Below the pieces are notes generated by a model, which was not told where the DNA came from, made no database searches, and was given only the letters and a program-made list of their open reading frames with translations. The position numbers were made by a program, and so were the translations under genes. This document shows, in pieces, positions 41,194-52,768 of a stretch of DNA of 64,000 nt (position 1 is its first letter; each line of letters begins with the position of its first letter). The DNA is from Palaemon carinicauda (taxonomy: Eukaryota > Arthropoda > Malacostraca > Decapoda > Palaemonidae), in NCBI RefSeq assembly GCF_036898095.1, contig NC_090725.1, positions 319,954,091 to 320,018,090 of the forward strand, given 5' to 3'.

Positions 41194-43191
41194 CTATGGT
41201 TGGAACAGAGGCATCGAGGGGAGAGATACCCTTTCCACGACACCAACCACAGAAAACTGACCACTTCGCCTGGTAGACTGCCTCTGTGGATCTCCTGAGA
41301 TGTCCAGCCATTTATTTCGCAACCGGTTGCGAAAAGCCTCTCTGTGTGAGGAGGTGCTGGATAGTCTCCAGGCGTGAAGTCGAAGCGAGGCTACGGCTCT
41401 GTGAAAGATGTTGGCATGTGCTTGTTTGAGGAGGTCGCGTTGTGGAGGAAGCTCCCTCGGGATCTCCGTGAGGAGATGCAGAAGGTCCGGAAACCATTCT
41501 GCGTGATGCCATAGCGGAGCTATGAAGGTCATCTGCACTTTTCTCATCAGACAGAACGGGGGAAACGCGTAAGCGTCCAGGTTTATCCACCGTTGTTGAA
41601 AAGCATCTTGCCAAAGAGCTTGGGGATCCGGGACTGGGGAGCAGTACAACAGGAGCCTGAAATTCAGGGCCGTTGCGAACAGATCCACAGTCGGGTAACC
41701 CCACAAAGTCAGGACTTTGTTGGCTATTAGAGGATTCAAAGACCACTCAGTGCCAACTATCTGAGTCTCTCAGCTCAGCTTGTCTGCTAGCACATTCCGC
41801 TTGCCTGGAATGAAGCAAGCTGATAGAGTCACCGAGTTGTCTTCTGCCCATGGCACAGCTGCTGTGAAAAGGTACCACCCTGTTTGCTCAAATAAGCTAC
41901 TACTGTGTTGTCGCTCATCAGCACCACGGAGTGCCCCGCCAGGACCTGGTGGAACTCTTTGAGGGCCAGAAAGGCTGCCCACATCTCTAAGAGATTTATG
42001 TGCTGGTACCTTTCTGATTCGGACCATTGGCCGGAGGTGTAATGGTGCAGCATGTGATCCCCCCACCCTTCTTTTGAAGCGTCCGAAAACAGCATCAATT
42101 CCGGAGGAGAGATGAGAAGATCGACCCCTTTGCAGAGGTTCGGCTCCGCCAGCCACCACCTGAGGTCCGACTGTTCCTCTAGCCCTATGCGGACTAGGTG
42201 ATCCCGGGAATCGGAGTGCTGTTTCCACTGGGATTTTAGTCGCCACTGGAGGGATCTCATCCTGAGATGACTGTTGGGGACCAGTCGGGTCAGAGAAGAG
42301 AGGTGACCGAGAAGGCGAAGCCAATACTGCGCCAGGAGCTCTTCCCGACTGAGGAAGACCTGTGCTATCTCCCTCAGTCTCTGGATCCTTTCGTCTGATG
42401 GAAACGCTTTGTGCCTTAGGGTGTCTAATCGCATGCCTAGGTATACCAGTTCTTGAGAGGGGAGCAGTTGAGACTTCTTGTGGTTTACCACAATCCCCAG
42501 ATCCTGGCAAAACCTTAGAAGCTCGTCTCGGTGGCGGAGAAGGGCCGTCTCCGAGTCTGCCAGAATCAGCCAGTCGTCCAAGTATCTTAGGAGACAGATG
42601 CCGACTGTGAGCCCAAGATGATACTAGGGCGAATACTCTCGTGAATACCTGGGGTGCTGTGGAAAGACCGAAACACAGTACCCTAAACTGGTAATGCTTC
42701 TGATTGAACATGAATCTTAGATACTTCCTGGAAGACGGGTGAATTGGGATCTGGAAGTATGCATCCTTCAGATCTAGAGTGCACACGAAGTCCTAGTGTC
42801 TTATTGCTTGTCTGACTGTGTCGGCCGTCTCCATCCTGAAAGGTGTCTGTTCGACAAACCTGTTCAGGGCCGAGAGATCGATGACTGGTCTCCAGCCTCC
42901 AGATGCCTTTTTCACAAGAGAGAGTCAACTGTAGAAGTCTGGGGACCCGTCGAGGACCTCCTGGAGAGCGTGCTTCTCCAACATGGACTGGACTTCTGCC
43001 CTGAGGACAAACTCCTGTGCGGATCCCTTCGCACAGGAGACCAATGGAATCGGCACTCGAGTCAGTGGAGGGAGAGAGAGCGTGAATGGGATACAATACC
43101 CTGAACGAATCACATAGATCGTCCAGGGATCGGCCCGTGGTAAAGCTATCTCTGCCAGCGGCTTTGCCGGCATCCCCGCACAGGTGGACAA
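41194..43191 (-). pseudogene. DIRS RT / RNase H / methyltransferase-like protein (el3)
   Basis: RT begins near PWTIYVIRSGYCIPF (about 43120). Palm: CTLDLKDAYFQIPIH (about 42780) and CFGLSTAPQVF, then after a frame change YLDDWLILAD (about 42575). RNase H: LMLFSDASKEGWG at about 42085 and HINLLEMWAAF. Methyltransferase-like block: TVDLFATALNFR (about 41690) and NLDAYAFPPFC (about 41560). Lesions include TGA at about 42923, TAG at about 42793, a frame change near 42600 and another near 41800. Retains all catalytic residues. Confidence 0.87.
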
Positions 43192-43209
43192 ATGGGAGGA
43201 TTTCCTGTC

Positions 43210-46200
43210 TTATAGGGAGCGGCCTTGGCCAGATCCCTTCTTACCCTTTCCTCCAAAGAAGGACTTTTTGCTGTGAAAAGCCTGCTTTGCACCCTTTTTA
43301 CCCAGTTGTTTTGGGCCTTTAGCCCTTTTTGGCTGCAGGTTCTGCTGTGCTTTCCGCTGTGGCTGAGAGGGGTAAGGTCTAGCTGTTAAGACCTTTTGGA
43401 TGAGGGAGTCCTGACTGGACTTCCTCCGCCTCTCTGCCACCCGCTCGACATCCTCGGGATGGAACAAAGAATTGCCCTTGAAAGGAGCATTACTCAGACT
43501 TGCTACTTCGGCCTGAGGGAGATGTCTATAGAGCTTGCCTATGACGGCATCTCTCCTCTTCAGGATAGCGTTGGCCCAAAGGTTCACTACCTGATGAGAG
43601 AGGAATTCGATGGCCCGAGTGCCGGACAAAAGGAAAGTCTTCAAAGACTTCCTGGAGGACTCCTGAAACAGGTCTTTTAGACTGCATTAGTTGTCCTAAG
43701 AATCCTAACCAGAAATCCAGACACGAAGTAGCCTGTATGGCGTACTTCGCCACCTTTTCCTGGTTTAGGATTTCAGAGGCCGAAAAGGAGACAGGCAGCC
43801 CCGTAAGTTTCTCGAAGGGGGTGGCCTTCGATAGTGCCTCTATAGAGTGGTCGAGAGGCAGCGTTGGAAGAGATTCTCCGAAGATCTCGTAATACCTCCT
43901 CTGAAACACATACGGAGGAGGTAAGAGCTTGGAGGGTGAGTTGCAGCGGAGAGAAGAGGTGGAACCAGTTGCCTGAGAGACAGCCTTCTGTTTGGCACTC
44001 TTCAACCCCTTTGACCAGGGCAAAGCTGCACTGGTCCTATGAGGTTTCTGAGTGCCATAGAACTGGTCAAGGACCGTTTCTTTTCCATCTAGAGGGGGTG
44101 CCGATGGATCTGGAAGTCCATTGATGGAATGGATGCAGGTTAGGACCTGCCAGAAGGCGTGTTCAGACTCCTTCCTCTCATCCTCTGTAAGGTTAGGGCT
44201 AGCGGCTGCTGGCAGAGCGTCGTCCCCGAGATCGCTCTGCCCTTCTACGTCCAAGCTCTCATCCATATGAGCCCGGCGTGGGTCAAAGTCGTCAACTGTA
44301 TAGACTGGGGATAGGGAGACTACCAGGGAGGTGCTTGCTTCCGGCTGCCTGGGAGGCAGTGAGGAAGGAAGCCTGGACGAGGATTTGGGGATGGTGAACA
44401 CATCCTTCAGTTCCCTCCTACGAGGCCGGAGATCCTCTGTCCCTAAGGGCCTAGAGGACTCCGTTGGCTTACGGGTGGAATGTTAGTCCATTGCTGTACG
44501 GGATGAGTCCCGTCCGGTCGCAGATCGGGCCTCATTAGACACTATAGTAAGCAACCCTATCCTCCTTGGGGGCTGAAGGACGAATCCTATTCCTTTCCCC
44601 CTTTGGCCTGGCCTGTGGCGTCTTGAACTGCAGGGGGCTACCCTGAGGTTCATGCCTAATCTCCTCCAAAGGTCTTTTGCGAGGGGATGATCGTCTCCCC
44701 TTGCCTGAGGGGCCCACCTGTGCGAGAACTTCCGACCACCTCCCAGGATCGGAGGGAGGAGAGGACCCCGGGAAGAGAGGAGGCGACAAGGGAATCCTAG
44801 GTATATCACCTAAGGACTGGGAGCGGGGAACGACTCCCTTCATGGCTTGGCGCATTACATTAAGTAAGTTCACGGGCTCCTGTGGAACTAGGGGGAAGGT
44901 CCTTAGGAAAGGACTGCTCACTGGGTTTAGGAACCTGGGCAGGTTCCCTAACCCTCGTGTCTCATGGAGGCTTCCCTACAGGTAGGATAGGCACAGGCCT
45001 ACCCTTAGGGATAGGATCGGGGTTCGGTCGCACAGGCGAACGTTGTCTCTGTTGAGGCCCAAGGGGCTCGAGAGACATAGTGAGCGCCAAGATGGTCGTG
45101 CGCTCTTGCGCCGAACTGTTGGTAGGCGGAAGGGGGCTCGCGCGCGCCTCTCCCGATTGCGCGCACCTTTTTCATGCTCCTGGAGCGCATGAGATTGTTC
45201 GCGGGCCTGGCGCACAAAAGGTTGTTCGCGCCTGGCGCACATAAGGTTGTTCGCGCGCCTGGCGCGCACATAAGGCGTGCACGTCAATTTGGCCGTGCGC
45301 GTCAATTTGGCCGTTCGCACCAACTTGGTCGAGCACGCGAGAGCTCTCAGGTTGAGAGAACTCACTGTTACGCTCACCCGAAGGTTCAGGATAGATTGTG
45401 TTGTGTAAGCGCGAATGATCAACACAACGAGAGTTTAAAAACTGTCATAATAAGAATGACTCTGGTCACGAGAACCCGAAAGTTCAGCGTGAACTATGTT
45501 GCACGAACTCGAAGGAGCAACGCAACGAGAAACCGGAGTTTCTCTGTCACGAAACACCGAAGCGTTAGCGCGACTAGGGTTACAAGAGCCCAAGGGTTCA
45601 GCGTAACTCAGGTTACGAGAACCCGAAGGGTCAGCGTAACGAGGAATCGAGACTCCTCTGTCACGAGATCCCGAAGGATCAGCGTGACTGACGGTACGAG
45701 AACCCGGAGGTTCAATGCCACCGACGTTACGAGAGCCCGAGGGTTCAGCTTAACAGAAACCCAAAGGTTTCAAGTCGCAAGAGCCCGAAGGTTCAGCGCG
45801 ACGGAGATCCGAAGGACTCCCGCGAGATCAACATGACTAGAGCCGTTAGACTCACGATCATGCCAGCCCGAAGGGTGATCGTCACGAGACCCCGAAGGGT
45901 CAACGTGAGGAGAACCAGCAGGTTCAAAGAGACGTCTCCTCACAGCCCGAGGAGGAGAACGCCGGGGTGGAGAGGGGTTACCCACCCCTCCACTCTACGA
46001 ACCTCCGGAGAGGAACGTACAACAGACACCACCCGAGGGGGAGACTGAATAAGATACAGATAAATCCTTCGCAGGGGAGGAAAGTTCGCCTGAAGGAGAG
46101 CTACACTTATAACAAGGTTCTCTTTCTGCCCCTGGAGGAGAACCTAAATCATAAGGAGATTGCCGAAGAACAGGCAACCTTCTCTCGCGAATGAGAGATA

Positions 46201-46711
46201 TGTTCCCCCGAGGGGGAAGCCCGCCTTGGAGAGAGCCCTGCCACCGTCTCTGGTGGGTTAGCTAACTCCTCATCGTTGGAACCAGACCCAAGGTCTGGCA
46301 AGGATCAGGCGCTCCCTGTGGGAAGAATAGGAGCCGACTCACTAGGGGAGCCGTCATCCTCGTCTATCCCCCAGGGTTGACCTGGAGTCACAAGCCCTGC
46401 ACTACTGCTCGACCGTACCCCGGAAGGGCTTGGTCGAGGATTAGCTTCGGGCAGAGATTTGGGCGTAGAGGAAGCGCAAGCCCGCGATTTCTTCGATTTC
46501 GAGGATGACCCTGAAAACGAAGATTCGCGTTTAGACTTCTTCTTACGCGCAAACCTCTCCCACTGGGAGGCAGGCCACTCCCTACACTCGGAACAGGTGT
46601 TGTCCCGTGAACACTAAGTTCCCCGGTAAGCCGGGCATAAAGGATGTGGGTCTCCAAGGACGACAAGAATGTGCCGCAGCGGCGGCACTTGATCCCAGGA
46701 CACGTCCGCAT
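43210..46711 (-). pseudogene. DIRS gag-like ORF1 (el3)
   Basis: Starts with ATG at 46711 (MRTCPGIKCRRCGTF), a Cys-rich head. After a one-base frame change near 46640 a second Cys pair (CSECREW) and a basic-serine stretch (ARKKKSKRESSFSGSSSKSK) follow. The middle (44976-45930) is a degenerate tandem repeat, and the C-terminal half has QLPQAEVASLS and basic KKGAKQAFHSKKSFF near 43250. At least five frame changes. The paired cysteines suggest a small zinc module at the N-terminus, an inference from spacing only. Confidence 0.65.
45360..45960. repeat. Degenerate tandem repeat inside el3 gag
   Basis: Plus-strand units such as CGAGAACCCGAAGGGTCAGC and CACGAGATCCCGAAGGATCA recur about every 33-48 bp across 600 bp. 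On the minus (coding) strand they give repeated LNLR/LRVLVT-type words. Confidence 0.75.
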
Positions 46712-46839
46712 AGCGGGACAATAACCATACACACAGACACACAAAAGAAAAAGAAAAAGTAATAAAGTCAAGGCAGTTTGTTAACGGGAGAGAGAGACGG
46801 CACGTCTACACTCTACCGAGCCAAAAGTAAAAGTGGTTA

Positions 46840-47012
46840 CTCAACCGACAGGTGTGAGTGAGCGGGGTAGCTAGTCTACCCCAACCCCCTTCCGCTAACT
46901 AGCGGATTGGGTAATTATCCCTCAGTAAAATTGTCTTGGCTGGTTTTCAGTGTTGCCGAAAGTAATACCCTAATAAATAGCGAAGGTTTGTATCTGTGTC
47001 AGAACAATCAAG
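46840..47012 (-). repeat. 5' terminal repeat of DIRS el3
   Basis: Contains GTGGTTACTCAACCGACAGG, ATTGTCTTGGCTGG and AATAAATAGCGAAGGTTTGT, the inverted counterpart of 39040-39190 and 39285-39335. Confidence 0.85.
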
Positions 47013-47696
47013 AATAAGTCCAACTAACAATTGTCAAAGTAGTAAAGGAAGATAATCCTACTATAATCTACTACCAAGAAAATTCTCCCTTGAATAACTA
47101 TCAAGAATCAGATTTTCATTTAAATTAAATCTTATCACTCCATAAAGTTACATGTCCTGATGCAATCCATTAATATCATAATCCATCAAAACTATCATAA
47201 CCCATAAAAGGGCTAATCCAATTTTAACTTTCTTAAAAGTTAATTTGACCTCAATCTACTAAACATTTTTATATCATTCAAATCTAACAAACAATGCTCT
47301 TTATCAATCTTACCTTCCATATTCCAGATAATACAGCTAGTTTTCTCTCTATACATCAATTCTATGCTCACATTGAAGAGCACGAACATTTTAAACCAAT
47401 TTTCAGCCTTCCATAGCTCATTGCTAAAGATGCACCTGTGACAAAAGAAAAAAAAAGTGGAAATATTTCATAATATATCGTACTATTTTATATAATCATG
47501 TAAATGAATTGTGCATGCCTTTACTGTAATTATAATTATCTATAAAGGCCTTTAAAAAGCAATGTTATCTATTTTCAAAATAACTGAAATTACCCGATAT
47601 TTTTCAACAAATAATAAAAATAAATAATCCTCTACATCCGACTCTTCGTGAACAAACATCGACTGATTCTATCATTTTTGGCACAAAATATCCAAA
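47013..47696. other. Spacer between DIRS el3 and el4
   Basis: About 680 bp of AT-rich sequence with no recognisable feature. Separates the end of el3 from the start of el4. Confidence 0.5.
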
Positions 47697-48050
47697 AATG
47701 ACAAATTCGGAGATAATTTGTATTTTTCCTAACCATACAAACCTTTGCTATTTACATTAGGTATTACTTTCGGCGTAGCTGAAATGACGAGCTATTAGAT
47801 TTTAACGAGGGTTTCCTACCCCGCGCTAGTTAGCAGGGGTAGGGGGAGGGGTAGCTTGCTACCCCTCCCTCCCTCACACACCGGTGAAATGTCTCACTTC
47901 ACTTAGAGGTAGGACTTGACTTGGGGGACAAGGCTGGCGGGTAAATATGTGTAAATAGCTAAGGTTTGTATGGTTAGGAAAAATACAAATTATCTCCGAA
48001 TTTGTCATTGGTTCCGTAACCGAAATACAAACCACGCTATTTACATTGGG
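47697..48050 (-). repeat. 3' terminal repeat and internal complementary region of DIRS el4
   Basis: 47700-47760 (AGATAATTTGTATTTTTCCT) is complementary to 47960-48005 (GGAAAAATACAAATTATCTC). It is followed directly by 48015-48050 (TTCCGTAACCGAAATACAAA), the complement of the right end at 63860-63894. Confidence 0.85.
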
Positions 48051-48479
48051 TGACTAACCCCTTAGGAAGGGTGGAAAATCCCCAGCCATACTGGCTTTGG
48101 CTTACCCGGGGACTCAGAATCTGAGTGAGTCACACTCGAGAAAAGGAGTCCCTGCACCTCACAAGTTCCTTGCTCCGCAAGGAGACGTGTGGCCTACATA
48201 AGCTTGTGTGTGAAGGAAGAAAGTGTGACCCGTCCTAGGCAGTTGACCTGGAGTTCCAGAAGGAACTCTGGGTTAGGACGTTCCCAATACCACCTCGTCA
48301 GGGTATGGGGGACGCGACAGTATTGACTCGATACTCGGAACACAAGGAAGATGGTTTACCTGCAGAGGTTTGAGGTCAGCTATGCAGAGACCAGGATGCT
48401 GCTTCCCCAGTAGAGGGGACGATGAAGAGAGAAGTAAGGGCCAGACATACTTCCTTCGTTCATGCAGACTAAAACCTGA

Positions 48480-49770
48480 TAACAATGCCCTCAACCTTCT
48501 GCTACCTGTCCAAAAAGGAGCCTGAGGTTAGACCAGCTGTTGTGTAGCCACCACAGAGAGATAGAAACGTATCGATACTCCTGTGGGTCACGTCCTGCAG
48601 GAAGCGGGCTGCGAAGGTCATTAGACGCTTCCAGACTCCAGCTTGTAGCACCTGCGTCACAGAGTAGTTCTACTCGAAGGCGAGGGACGTTGCGATGTAT
48701 CCGACATCGTGCTGTAGGGCGAAGTGACGGGGGAGGGTCTGGATTCAGGTCGAGATGAATGCCCTTGAGTCCGAGCTGAAGAGGTATACTGGTGACTCTC
48801 CCGTGTCCTCCCTGTGCTCCCAAACTGGCTTGCACGTGAGGACAAACTGCAGCTGTTCTCAAAGATAACCCCTCGATTCCTTTACTGGCAAGAAGGAGAA
48901 GGTCTGGGTCATCTGATACAGAACGGAGACTCGAAATCTTGAAGGAGTCGAACCGAAGGTCCGGGACTCCAAGATTCTGAGTCTAGAAAACAACTCAGGA
49001 GTGAACCTGAATGTTGGCTTCCCCTATTCTCTTGAAAGGGCGGAGTCGTACGAAACCAAGAAGATTGCTCACACACTGGCCGAGGCCAGAGTGAGCAGGA
49101 GCACCGTCCCCCAAGAAGGAATACGATCAGAGGCCTGAAGTAATGGTTTTTGAGAAGATCTCTTAAGGGACTAAAGAGTCCGAACCATGCTCCATGGAGG
49201 AGGTCTCACTCCGACTGGGGGCATGGACGTTCGCAGCTTCGCATGAGCGAAGAAAGGTCCAGCGGGAAGGAAAAAGTCTATTCCCTTCAGCCTGAAGGCC
49301 AGGGAAAGGCTGAGCGATAGGCTTCACTGCCGAGAGCGGAAAAGTTTCCTCCCGCCGAAAAGCAATAACTCCGTTATTGCTGGAGAAGAGGCCTCAAGGG
49401 AAGAGGTATATCTCCCACGACACCAACCACAGAAGACTCTCCACTTCGCCTGGTAGACCCCTGCAGATGACTATCGCAGGTGACTCGACCTCCGCTCCGC
49501 GACTGTAGCGGGTTGTCTCTTCTTGAGGGGGCGGTGTAGTGTCTCCAGGCGTGAAGCCGAAGCAATGCAACGGCTCGTGAAAGATGTTGTAGTGTGGTTG
49601 TTTGAGTAGCCTGTGTCGTGGAAGAAGCTCTCCCGGGAGTTCCGTCAGGGGAAGCAGAGGGTCCGGAAACCGTTCTGCGTATAGTCACAGCGGAGCTCTC
49701 AGAGCCATCGAAAGGTTGACAGACAACCTGGTCTTGTTGAGACCCATTCTCAACAGACAACAATGGTGGG
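48480..49770 (-). pseudogene. DIRS tyrosine recombinase (el4), catalytically dead
   Basis: Readable only in pieces. The C-terminal catalytic part (about 48570-48720, minus strand) reads QHDVGYIATS where el3 has AHDVRGIATS, and FAARFLQDV where el3 has FTAHYLKDV. So the second catalytic Arg is Gly and the nucleophilic Tyr is Phe. The core-binding part, upstream at about 49370-49480, is out of frame. Numerous stops. Surely inactive. Confidence 0.7.
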
Positions 49771-49959
49771 AAGACGCAGGCGTCGATGTTGTCCCACCGT
49801 CACCGGAAAGCATCTTGCCAATGAGTCTTGGGGTCTGAGACTGGGGGGAAGAACAGCGGAAGCATGAAGTTCCAGGCTGTCGTGATCAGGTCCCCCAGGC
49901 CAGGACTTGCTGGTTACTATAGGCCAAAGACCCCCAGGTACTCTCTATCTGTGAGGCTC

Positions 49960-50319
49960 GGCTCAGATAGTCGGAGAGAACATTCCTCTGCCCGGAATGA
50001 GCGAGCTGATAGTGGTATTGAGAGGACGTCGGATCATCTCATTATCTCTACTGCAATGTGCAAAAGTATGAAAATGTGCCTCCCTGCTGGTTGGAATACG
50101 CCAGTACCATGAAGTCGTAGCGCATGGAGCGACTCGCCAGGATCTGTAGGATCTGTAGAGGGGCCAGACTACGGCCCCTAAGCCTGCCTGAATGATGGGG
50201 AGGTACCCTTCAGGTCCTGACCATAGGCCTGAACCGGAACATGCCCCCCCCCCCCTTTTCTTTGACGAGTCCGAGAACAGCATCAAATGTGGGGAAAGGA
50301 CAAGAATATCCACTCCCAT
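49960..50319 (-). pseudogene. DIRS RNase H remnant (el4), left of LINE-B
   Basis: LVLSPHLMLFSDSSK at about 50260-50310 is the RNase H active-site segment (compare LLISPPELMLFSDASK in el3). The frame then breaks at a C-run (50247-50257). The matching upstream RT lies beyond LINE-B at 52768-53640. Confidence 0.7.
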
Positions 50320-50339
50320 GGCGTTATAACTAGTAAGGT

Positions 50340-52511
50340 TGGTTCTCCAGTCGGGACTTCTGATCATGCCTTGATTTCATTATTAGTGAAGACTGAGCAG
50401 CCTGTCCCTGATATATCATATTCTTGTAAAATTTATATGAAATCCCAAGCAGACTGGAATGGGATTTTGCATGATCTTTTGTGCTTGAATTGGTCACAAT
50501 TATATAATAGTGTAGATCCTGTTGTCCCTTTGAATGAGAATCTAGTCAACATAATTGATAGGCGTATCCCTTCTCGTGTGCTAAGGTACCGAATGAAGGA
50601 CAAACTGTGGTTCAATGATGATTGCAGACATGCTTATCTGGAGAAGCAGGAGGCCTATCACCTTTGGAAGGGTAACAGATCAGATTTGACCTGGAACAAC
50701 TATACTCAGCTTCGAGCTTTTGCTCAGAGAGTTTATGCCTCAACTGAAAAGGAGTACAATTTAATCATAAAAGAAACCCTCTCTGGTACAACTCAGGAAC
50801 ATAAATGGTGGTCTACCCTTAAATCTGCACTCTTTGGTGTAGATGCAACAGTTCCTCCTTTACTTAAACCAGATGGCTCAGTCACTCACTGTCCAAAGGA
50901 AAAGGCAACCCTTTTGGCTGATGTTTTTGACAGTAAACAGAGTAATGAAAAACTTGAACTTCCTCATTCCTGTTTTCCTGAGGCTAAACTAACTAGTTTA
51001 GCTTTTCGATCTCGTGAGATTAAAGATCTATTGATGGACCTTGATGCTTATGGAGGTGTAGACCCTAATGGTATTTTTCCTTTGTTTTTTATAAAGACAG
51101 CAGATTTCTTAGCTCCAAAGTTATCGTTATTTTACGCAAGTTGGCAAGAAGAGGAGCTTTTAGCACTTGTTGGAGAATTGGTAATGTACTCCTCTATGTA
51201 AATGTGTTTGTGGTAGCTCAAGTCCCACTGATTACCGCCCAATTTCCATAACTCCCATATTATCTAAAGTTTTTGAACGTCTTCTGGCAAAACGTCTTAA
51301 TAGGTTTGCTGAAGGTAATCACCTATTCCCTAGTTTGCAATTTGGTTTTCGGAAAGGCCTTGGAGCATGTGATGCCCTTCTTACAATCTCCAATGCAGTA
51401 CAGAAATCCCTTGATTGTGGTCGGGAAGTTCGTATGATTGGCCTTGATTTTAGTGCTGCCTTTGACCGTGTTAATCATGAGGCCCTTGTTTTCAAACTGA
51501 AACAGTTGGGAGTGTGTGGGTCGTTTCTTAGCATTATTATTGATTTTTTAAGTAGTAGATCTCAAAGAGTTTTTGTTGATGGGCACCATAGTGAGTATAG
51601 GAATGTGATATCCGGTGTTCCACAGGGTAGTGTTCTTGGCCCATTACTTTTCATACTATATACACATGACATGTGGTTTGGCCTAGAAAATAAGCTTGTT
51701 GCATATGCAGATGATGCTACTCTCTGCATCAATTCCATCCCCTGAATGTAGATCTGGGGTTGGTGAATCCCTTAATAGAGATTTAGCTAAAATTAGTGCA
51801 TGGTGCAAATTATGGGGTATGAAGTTGAATCCTAACAAAACTCAAAGTATGATTGTAAGTAGGTCAAGGACGGTGGCTCCTCAACATCCGCATCTCAGTA
51901 TTGATAATGTTTCTTTAAATTTGTATGACTCTTTCAAAATTTTAGGCGTGATTCTTGACAGCAAATTTACTTTTGAGAAACATATAAGGTCTGTGTCTTC
52001 TTCAATTGCACAAAAAATTGGCTTATTGAGAAAGTCTTTTAAGATATTCGGTGATCAATCTATTCTGAAGAAGTGTTTTAATTCTTTTATCCTACCTTGT
52101 TTTGAGTATTGTTCTCCTGTCTGGTCTTCAGCTGCTGATTCTCATCTTAATTTGTTGGACAGAAACTTACGGTCTATTAAATTTCTTATTCCTGATCTAG
52201 ATATTAATCTCTAGCACCGTCGATCAATTAGTTCATTATGCATGTTGCATAAGATTTTTCATAACTCTGACCATCCTTTACATTCAGCTCTCCCTGGACA
52301 ATTCTATCCTGTTCGTAATACTAGGCAGGCAGTTAATTCTAATAGCCAGGCCTTCTCCATCATAAGACTCAATACTACGCAGTACTCTAGAAGTTTTATT
52401 CCAGCTGTTACCAAGTTGTGGAATGATCTTCCTAATCGGGTTGTTGAATCAGTAGAACTTCAAAAGTTCAAAGTTGGAGCAAATGCTTTTTTGTTGACCA
52501 GGCGGACATGA
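50340..52511 (+). pseudogene. LINE-B endonuclease tail / reverse transcriptase
   Basis: VGTSDHALIS at about 50355 is the end of the endonuclease. A long linker with WWSTLKSALFG and YGGVDPNGIFPLFF follows. RT: DYRPISITPILSKVFERL (about 51228), FGFRKGLGACDALL (about 51340), GLDFSAAFDRVNHE (about 51440), GVPQGSVLGPLLF (about 51616) and AYADDATLC (about 51703). Thumb and C-terminus: LNPNKTQSMIVSRSRTV, FILPCFEYCSPVWSS and FIPAVTKLWNDLP, with the stop at 52509-52511. Only three lesions: frame changes at about 51190 and 51735, and TAG at 52212-52214. RT catalytic residues are intact, so this is a relatively recent copy. Confidence 0.9.
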
Positions 52512-52730
52512 GTCTTTTTATAGTTTATATATGACATATTTGTTGTTGACGTTGTTAATAGTTTATATATGATATATCTCTTTTGACATTACCTTTTTTA
52601 GAATGATTTATTGTTAATTTGTTCTCTTCAGTTATTTATTTCCTTATTTCCTTTCCTCACTGGGCTATTTTTCCCTATTGGAGCCCCTGGGCTTATAGCA
52701 TCTTGCTTTTCCAATTAGGGTTGTAGCTTG

Positions 52731-52734
<4 letters not shown>

Positions 52735-52765
<31 letters not shown>
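52735..52765 (+). repeat. (AAT)n tail of LINE-B
   Basis: About ten AAT units at the 3' end of the LINE. Confidence 0.95.
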
Positions 52766-52768
52766 GAG

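Larger units (their letters stand above)
39794..41400 (-). pseudogene. DIRS tyrosine recombinase (el3), split by LINE-C
   Basis: The core-binding domain (VYQAKWSVFCGWCRGKG, GYHSALSLAFRLKG) and catalytic Arg (LASAKRVSELHGL at about 40890) lie to the right of the LINE. The H-x-x-R box (RAHDVRGIATS) and catalytic Tyr (TTFTAHYLKDV) lie to the left of it at about 39840-39985. All catalytic residues are kept on the two sides. Additional damage: a frame change at about 40830 and a TAA near the LINE insertion point. The stop is at 39794. Confidence 0.83.
38997..47012 (-). mobile_element. DIRS element el3 (family B), full length but interrupted
   Basis: Minus-strand DIRS element with both termini. 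The right end (46970-47012) reads GGTTTGTATCTGTGTCAGAA and the left end begins ACAAATTTGGAAATAATTTG at 38998. An internal complementary region at about 39215-39335 joins the complements of both ends. Gag, RT/RNase H/methyltransferase-like and YR frames follow the DIRS order. A LINE-C insertion (40030-40566) splits the YR gene. Several stops and frameshifts are present. By protein wording it is a sister of el2 and el4. Confidence 0.9.
50320..52768 (+). mobile_element. LINE-B, 5'-truncated, inserted in DIRS el4
   Basis: About 2.45 kb inserted opposite to the DIRS frame. Begins within the endonuclease C-terminus and ends in an (AAT)n run (52735-52765), a microsatellite tail like those of CR1/L2- and Jockey-like LINEs. 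DIRS sequence resumes at AGAGGTTCC (about 52764) as judged by alignment with el3 42135-42200. A target duplication was not identified. Its 3' end is shared by the repeats at 37.2 and 38.3 kb. Confidence 0.88.

Noticed and set aside
43526..44401. 291-codon minus-strand frame as a possible host gene
   Set aside because: It lies in order between the other el3 gag segments and the RT, inside matching DIRS termini, and shares the gag position with el1 and el4.
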